Source: Diphasiastrum complanatum (taxonomy: Eukaryota > Streptophyta > Lycopodiopsida > Lycopodiales > Lycopodiaceae). Taken from it: a stretch of 64,000 nt of DNA. Position 1 is the stretch's first letter. Each line of letters begins with the position of its first letter. Position numbers and translations under genes: made by a program. The stretch lies in the NCBI GenBank assembly GCA_029204225.1, contig CM055110.1:36917065-36981064 (forward strand), written 5' to 3'. The notes beneath the pieces are model-generated. The model searched no databases, had not been told where the DNA came from, and was given only the letters and a program-made list of their open reading frames with translations. Shown here piece after piece: positions 57,613 through 64,000 of this stretch.

Positions 57613-58690
57613 CTGAAGAGAGAGAGGAGAGGAGAGGAGAGGAGAGGGAGGCTGAACACTGAACCGGTCGTTGAAGTGCCTGTGGGCCGCTAAAGGTTGT
57701 AGGCTACTGAAGGATGAAGTCTGCATTGAGGCCCCTGCTTAGTTGTAGCTTGTAGGCTTGATGCCCTTTTTTAGTAAATAAAAAACTACAATTTTTTTTA
57801 CAGTAGGTTAAAAAAGTATTAGCCCTTTAGATTAGTAGGCTTTAAGAACCTACAGCTATAAATTTAAAGGGTGAATATTTTTTTTTAAAAATGAGCTTGT
57901 AAGAGCACTGAATCTAAGTCATGTATCAAACTTTATTTATTTATTTATGAATACAAGACATTCTTTTATAATGCAAGAGCCTCCATCATCTTAATTTTGT
58001 AAAATAGAGATTCAATGATATCAACTCTGAGCAAAGAGCAAAGAGCAAAGTATGCAAATATTTAAAATCACCTTCAAAGCTATAAACTTACATTAGCACA
58101 TCATTTTCAATACCTCAAAGGAATACACAAAACCATGAAGCTAAAAACACCCGAAGACCAAAAGACAACGGATCTTCACGCTCCAGGCACATGTTTAATA
58201 GTGGGTGACAACTGTACTAGTTGCCAAAGCCCTACATAAGAGGGGTTCTAAATCCAAAAAAGAGCCTTTGTAAAGATATTTTTTATATTTTTTCTCAATT
58301 TTTTCCTACACATGGACCAATCAAAACACTCAAATTTGAAATCTACGTAACTTAAATTTTTGAGTCCACATTTTGATTCTGCACTAAAAATGGCATAACT
58401 TTCTAGTAGTAAGTCCGAATTTAGCGAAGTTTGGTGCATTGGAAAGCCTCAACAAGGGCTTTCCAATGATATATTACATCACATACTTTTGAGCTACGAT
58501 TAAAAAGTTATGGTTAGTCAAAAATATTAGTGTTATAATATTTTAATAATATAAACTACATCTTGCATGAATTCTTAAAGGATCTTTTTGGAGCCCAAAA
58601 CTCCTCTAATATTTCCAACTTTAGATTTTCTAGGGCTTGACCTAGGTCAATATTCCCTCTCTTCAGATTCAAGTATATATCCTTCCTAAA
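57355..58690. other. No recognisable gene
   Basis: Contains a long (GA)n tract (57542-57609) and a perfect 8-bp hairpin GGAAAGCC...GGCTTTCC near 58441-58464. The right part may be the degraded downstream region of the gypsy-type gag at 58690-60300. Confidence 0.5.
57542..57609. repeat. (GA)n microsatellite, ~34 units
   Basis: The longest simple repeat in the window, followed by GAGAGGAGAGGAGAGG. Confidence 0.97.
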
Positions 58691-60300
58691 TCAGCAATTT
58701 CTAGTCATAGTTCTCTTAGTTTCTAGGCCGATTTTTCCTTTTCTCGGTCCTAGGAATTTGGGATGTCTGCACCCTTCTAAGACGCTAATCTCACCTTGCT
58801 CTTTGGGTAGTGGATTCTCATAGATGGGTGTAGGTTCAAATATTGGCTTCTCAATGACTATTGGGTCGTCTACCTCCGGTGGCGGTTTTGGTGTAGGCTT
58901 GGGTTTCTTGGGAGGTAGCTCCGTCTGGAGGTTACTCCGGGTCACTACTAACACCTCTTTTCTGCTTGTGGGTTCCTCCAGTGTCTCTAATACAGTGAAG
59001 TTTAGAAGTAGTTGGTCATCTTCTACGCGCACCTTCCCTTTCTCCTCCTAGTTGATCCTGGGTCCCCGTTGTATGTACTGAGGCGGCCTTGATGGCCCCG
59101 CTATTTTGTCCTCCTGGGGTTTATGGTTTACCGGCCCAGACATCCTATTGCAGTGTTTAGCACATCTCTATGTACTAGGCCTCTTGCAGTCTCCGCACAC
59201 TTGGCTGGGACAATTTTGGTTCAAATGATTCTCTCTATAGTGTTTATACCCTAAGGGGTGGTTTGGTCCCTCTATGGGGTGTCTCTGACCCAACAAATTT
59301 TGATGTCGTTTGAGAAAGTTTACATTTGCCGCTAAGGTTTGCATATTTTCACTCATCACATCCATGTTTTAGCATGGCTCATATATCACCTAGTTCTGCG
59401 TTGGCCTGTGCTCTCATAGCCTCTATCGGGCATGGATGCCTGGAATCTTCGTGCATCTTGTGTTTGCACGTTCATGCCTTGTCGGGGTTCCAATAGCCTG
59501 TATGGGGCGGGGTTCCACTATGGGGTGTGCTCCTATAGTTGTGATTGGGCCTTCTCTCCACGTTTCTAGGCTTAGGTTCAAGTTGTTCACTACTTGTGAT
59601 AGGTGGGATGCGTGGGCAACCGCAATCTATGTGTCTTCTACCACGATCACCCTTTCTAATGCCTCAGCCAACGTCTGGGGGTTACTCTGACATACAATCA
59701 TTTGTATGTCATTCTTAAGCCCTCGTAGAAAGAAGGTCAGTAGTAATAGGAGTGGTAGTAGCACAATGGGTTCCACATGGCATGACAACTCTATCAAATG
59801 ACACCAATATTGTCAGATGGTTTCATTATTCTCTTGTTGTAGGGAATTCAATGTGAATAGTAGGCCATCAGCCATTCGACGGGGAGCATACTCAATTAAA
59901 GACAACCTATGGACTCCTCGATGGTGTGAATTGAGCCTCTTTGTAGACTATGATACCAGTGCCTAGCCGTTCCAGTCAAAGTGGTGGCAAAAACATGATT
60001 TTATGATGTGGGTTTGTAATGGCATTGGTAAAGCAGGTGGTCCAAAAAGCATCAATATGCTCTTCGGCACTTTCGTATGGTGCTCCATGAATCTCAAGAG
60101 TGGATCCACTAAGTTTGGGTAGTCCTCCTATCTTTGGGATTACTACGATCGGTTCATTCATGTGTCTTGCCAATCTGTTGGCAATAGGTTCTGTAACGGG
60201 AGGTGTTACATTCTCTAACGGTGGTTCTATAACGTGGGTTGGCTTGAATTCCGGTAATTCTTCTATGACTTCCAATGTATCATCCATTACAAGTTGGTGA
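58690..60300 (-). pseudogene. Gypsy-type gag with cysteine knuckle
   Basis: Minus strand. Starts MDDTLEVIEELPEFKPTHVI, then HIDAFWTTCFTNAITNPHHK and, across frames, ARHWYHSLQRGSI, the Ty3/gypsy gag capsid pattern (F...A..W..SL..GSI). Then NPQTLAEALERVIVVED, a knuckle-like CPSQVCGDCKRPS at about 59175-59215, and a proline-rich tail PPKKPKPTPKPPPEVDDPIV. No chromodomain, RT or integrase is attached. Many stops and shifts. Confidence 0.7.
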
Positions 60301-61023
60301 GACTCATCATCTATGGCTAGTGGGATAAGGAATCCACGACTGCTTCTTTAAAGCCCTAAACATTCTCTCTGGAGATTTGAAGTCTCTCTGTGTGGTGCTC
60401 CCTTAGACCTAGGTTTCCTTGGTATGCCTATGATGTCTCGTGGTACCACTAATGGTTTCTGCATAATATTCTTCTCACTTTCGGATAGCAATCAACTGTC
60501 ATTGCAAATTGTCGTTGCACATGCATTGTATGATTTTCCCAAGTTATCCCATAGGTCATCCACCCTTCATCCACTAATACAACATATGACCTAACTAATT
60601 TTACTTGGTCATTTTTTTGCTCGATCCTAATGCAATATTGCCTAAACTCCTTGCTGGTGAAAACTGTATGCAATCTCTATACCCTTTTCAGGTGTTGGAA
60701 GTGTAATGTCCTTGGTGAAGTTGGATCATGTGCAGCTAGGGTTGGATTGTGAACTCATGTTTGACAAGGCCCTAAAGCATATGTTCTAGGTGTGGGATCA
60801 ACACACATCACTGTGTAATGCTAACCACTTTGACTTGTAGTAACACAATAGTGATTTTCTGAAAACAATGTGTGAGAACTAGTGGCTTGCACAAATATGC
60901 TAACTTGCGGCTGACGGTTTAAACAGTGGAATCGTTCACAACACATGCAATCTGAGAGACATGAAATTTGTAGACCATTAGTAGTATGAATACCCTCCAA
61001 ACACTATTTCTTTATTAGGTAAC
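60301..61023 (-). other. Probable gypsy leader
   Basis: Non-coding sequence between the gag and the primer-binding-like site at 61024-61041. A 74-aa ORF at 60449-60673 shows no family. Confidence 0.5.
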
Positions 61024-61041
61024 TCCCAGCAGACGCACCAA
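61024..61041 (-). promoter_or_regulatory. Possible primer-binding site
   Basis: Minus strand TTGGTGCGTCTGCTGGGA, directly after an LTR-like CTCTAACA end. Its form suits a gypsy-type tRNA primer site, not the copia tRNA-Met site. The matching tRNA was not identified. Confidence 0.5.
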
Positions 61042-62259
61042 TGTTAGAGATTTTTCAGACGTGGGATTGGTTTTGTCAAAAAGCTCTAAAAGGAAAAGGG
61101 CCCACAATGCTCTGATAGTAGGGACTGACGAGGACAACCACTTCCAACCCTGGTGGCTCGTTTGATCTGTTGGAGAAAGAGGGTGTGTAAGAAACGACAA
61201 ATAGCTCAAAAAGAAATGAACACGAATGGAAAGTGTTCGTGCGCAACGGAATGAGCTATCTCACTCTTTCTCTAAGCATGACTACACCTATCAGACTCGA
61301 ACAGAATGTTAGTGATAAAAATAACGCTCGATCTGATTACGTAGCCAAACATTAAACAACAAAACATCAGAATGAGCCAAACTGAGTTCGACTAATAATC
61401 AATCACGAATTAGTAGCGAAAGGCAAGACTAAATATTAGTCGCGAGTAGCTAGACTAATAATAATTCGCTAAGAACAGACTACCAGATCAAGCAATAAGA
61501 GAAAATCAGACAAAATATAAAAAAGCATTGCAAAATTGACGCAAATCTGAACGCTAAACAAATAGAGCTATATCACATTAAGTATATTAAAATATACAGG
61601 TCAATAATGCAGTTGAGCACAAGACAATAGCGGATGAAACCACGATCTGTAAAAAAGAATAAACCTATTACTGACAATACAAAGAATCGATGCGCAAAAG
61701 CATCTACTTCGTCTATCTCTGATAAGCTTATGATGTTTGCTATATTTTTCACACACTGAATACACAGATGGTATCCAATATATATACATAATGTTACAGG
61801 TGTGCAGATGAAGAAAGTACAAAGTGGATGTGCAATCTGTGAGAGATCGTGGGTGGATGTTGTCGTTGTCAAATCTGATTGCACAATGCATGGGATGAGT
61901 GTGAGAAGGCCACGACATCAGCCTTCGCTGAAATGAACGTTGATGAAAATGCGACACTCTGACAAATCCCTTAAAATTTGATTTACAGGGCACCTTTGCT
62001 TTTTCATAAGGACACCTTCGGCATTTGTAGGGTAGTGTCATCTTTTTTGCCTATCACAAATCACGTGTAAAAACACAGTATCACCTTTTTCGCCTGTGGA
62101 TATTTACTTGTATCTATGTAGACAGTCACGTTTTTCACCTATCTTATTTTACATGTAATATGCAGACTGTGCGACAACATGAGTGAAAAAAAAATGCCGC
62201 AGCATGAATGGAGGCAGATTAACATAGGATTTAGGAGAGTAAAGGAGATAGATCCAACA
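61042..62259 (-). repeat. Long LTR (1.2 kb) between two internal regions
   Basis: On the minus strand it begins TGTTGGATCTATC right after a polypurine tract and ends CTCTAACA right before a primer-binding-like site. TGTTGGA and the reversed end TGTTAGA form imperfect inverted termini. A TATATATA box lies near 61775-61785. It could be one LTR shared by tandem elements or two abutting partial LTRs. Confidence 0.55.
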
Positions 62260-62270
62260 CCCCCCCCCTT
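62260..62270 (-). promoter_or_regulatory. Copia D polypurine tract
   Basis: Minus strand AAGGGGGGGGG directly before TGTTGGATC at the 3' LTR start. Confidence 0.8.
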
Positions 62271-64000
62271 AATCTGGATCCGTGAATGCCTTGATCTTCA
62301 GACTAAGCAATGCAGAAAACTTGTTGTGTGCATTAACACTTAATGCCTTTGTGAATATATCTGCAACCAGTCCTACGTTCTACAGTACGTTAAGCTTACC
62401 TCCTTGTTGAGAACCTTGCCCCTGATGTAGTGATATATATCTACAACCATGTCCTACGTTCTACAGTACGTTAAGCTTACTTCCTTGTTGAGAACCTTGC
62501 CCCTGACGTAGTGATATCTAATTTCAATGTGCTCACTTTTAGAGTGAAATCTAGAGTTGGCCGACAAGGCAATAGCACTCTAATTATCACAGAATAAAAT
62601 TGTCGGGTTGTACTGATACAAACTAATGTCTGACAGTAAATTTCTCAACCAAAACACTTCTTTAATAGGGTGAGAAACAACAATGTATTCCGCTTATGTA
62701 GAAGAAAGAGCGATAGAGGTTTGCTTACGACTATTCCATGAGATAGGACCGCGTTGAAGAAGAATGTAAATCCAGATGTGGACTTATAATTGTCTACATC
62801 TCCTCCCCAACTTGCATCTGAATATCCACTAAGTTGATGAAGATTGTCGTTGCTGACTTCTCCATAGCAGATGCACTGGTCCATGGTAGCTCATATATAC
62901 CTCATGACTCTTATGAGAGCCTTTCAATGGGTATTGCTAGAATTAGCCATATATTGGCCTAGTGAGCTTACTGCAAAAGAGATGTTGGACCATTGCGTAC
63001 ATGAGAGATCCAAGTATCGATCAATAAGAATACTCTCTCATCTGCTCCTCTTCCTGCTTGGTCTACGGACATTGTTCCTTTGACAAATGTAGGCCTGAAT
63101 CCATCAGTGAGTGAGCTAACTTACAATTCATTAGATTGTATCTATTAAGAATATTGTGAAAATACCCTTGTTGAGTGATATAGATCAGTCGTCTCGCTCT
63201 GTCTCTGTGGATCTGAATGCCCAGACAAAAGTGAGCTTCATCCAAATTAGTCATGTCGAACTCAAAAAATAGCATATGCTTAGAATCCTTAACAAAATTG
63301 GTATTGTTGTTGAAAAGCAACGTATCATCCACGTATAGGGTGATGATAATGAAGGATTGCTGCACTGACTTGGAATAGACGTTGCAATCAACAGTGCTTG
63401 GTTTGAAACCTTGTTCAGTGAGGAATGTGTTGATCCTCTGAAACCAAGCTCTGGCAGACTGTTTCAAGCCATAGAGTGCCTTATGGAGCCTTACAGACAT
63501 GATTTCATACCTTCCAAAACGTATCCTTTGGGCTAGATCATGTAGATATCTTCTTGAATAACTCCATTCAGATAAGCTGTTTGTACATCAAGTTGATGCA
63601 CTTCGAAGTCGGCAGCTGCAACATATGATAGGAGGGTTCGGATCGACGAATGCTTGACTACCGGACTGAAAGTCTCACTGTAGTCGACGTTGGGAATCTG
63701 AGTGAATCCTCGTGCTACCAGTCTTGCCTTCCTTCGATCAATTGCTCCATTTGCATTGTACTTTATCTTGAAGATCCATTTTCAATCAATGATGTTGCAA
63801 CCAATGGGAACTTCGACTAGTGACCATGTCTGGTTCTGGATCAGAGAAGAATACTCTCTGTCCATAGCTTCTCTCCAGAGATCAGAGTCTGGTTGGCTGA
63901 GTGCCTCTTTGACTATTGTCAATTCCTATATCAAGAGATATGCAGACTCAGGAGTATACCTTGTGGGTTGTGTGTGCACTCGACTTGATTTTCTTGGAGG
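62271..64000 (-). mobile_element. Copia element D pol, partial
   Basis: Minus-strand copia pol entering from beyond the window end. About 63990-63510: [40 protein letters not shown] and [19 protein letters not shown]. 63500-63063: LHKALYGLKQSARAWFQRIN and IITLYVDDTLLF (intact YVDD), then LGIQIHRDRARRLIYITQQG. 62884-62645: SGYSDASWGGDVDNYKSTSG (RNase H). The end near 62300-62370 carries the ADIFTKAL-type block. One stop and several frameshifts are visible. It was probably an autonomous copia whose 3' LTR is the block at 61042-62259. Confidence 0.88.
62357..62536. repeat. ~90-bp tandem duplication in copia D RNase H
   Basis: Two copies share TCCTACGTTCTACAGTACGT, TTGTTGAGAACCTTGCCCCT and GTAGTGATAT, with few differences. 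The duplication disrupts the end of the RNase H frame. Confidence 0.92.

Noticed and set aside
61601-62041. 146-aa minus-strand ORF with many cysteines
   Set aside because: Lies within the LTR-like block, has no conserved domain, and is likely a chance frame.

Overview
The window is nuclear DNA of a land plant with a large, transposon-rich genome. The evidence is a spliced WRKY transcription factor gene, plant-type Ty1/copia elements and a chromodomain Ty3/gypsy element, BED/DUF659-type hAT transposons, a tRNA-derived SINE, many (GA)n tracts and no bacterial gene layout. A decayed Penelope-like reverse transcriptase and a diverged transposase-like relic would fit a fern, lycophyte or gymnosperm better than a small-genome angiosperm, but the species cannot be fixed from this sequence.

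Host genes. (1) A group IIc-like WRKY gene lies on the minus strand (50245 to 48592; three exons, 415 aa). (2) A predicted plastid-targeted protein of unknown function is split into exon 1 (35623 to 34829) and a terminal exon (10504 to 10151), both minus strand. The splice sites are phase compatible, which implies an intron of about 24.3 kb that holds most of the transposons in the left half of the window.

Layout. 1-1650: Penelope-like RT relic. 1651-4808: AT-rich, non-coding. 4809-7083: rearranged copia element (minus), with an opposed copia RT fragment at 7350-7640. 10151-10504: terminal exon of the split gene. 12391-12499: short foldback MITE. 13358-15060: frameshifted, truncated copia (plus). 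15421-24245: hAT relic (DUF659 domain, two tandem arrays, 3' terminus) with a complete chromodomain gypsy element nested inside it (17704-24087, 5-bp target duplication). 24289-25386: 3' part of another hAT (minus), followed by an LTR (25608-26098). 26882-28443: large inverted repeat made of two divergent hAT 3' ends. 30585-33336: internally deleted hAT with target duplication. 33676-34210: hAT-like foldback MITE. 34829-35623: exon 1 of the split gene. 36626-36710 and 45427-45511: two 85-bp SINE copies with 16-17 bp target duplications. 43650-45120: transposase-like relic. 45777-46430: LTR remnants. 48592-50245: WRKY gene. 52760-57354: copia element with both LTRs but RT deleted. 58690-61041: gypsy-type gag and leader. 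61042-62259: an LTR flanked by signals of two different element types. 62260-64000: copia pol running off the window.

No transposable element here looks autonomous; all carry stops, frameshifts, deletions or lost catalytic residues. Points most worth following: the giant hAT inverted repeat (possible hairpin-RNA source), the hAT family with BED finger and AT-hook in several deletion forms, the 55-bp array with dimeric structure inside a hAT, the unusually short SINE, the split gene with a 24-kb intron, and the LTR that joins a copia 3' end to a gypsy-like leader.
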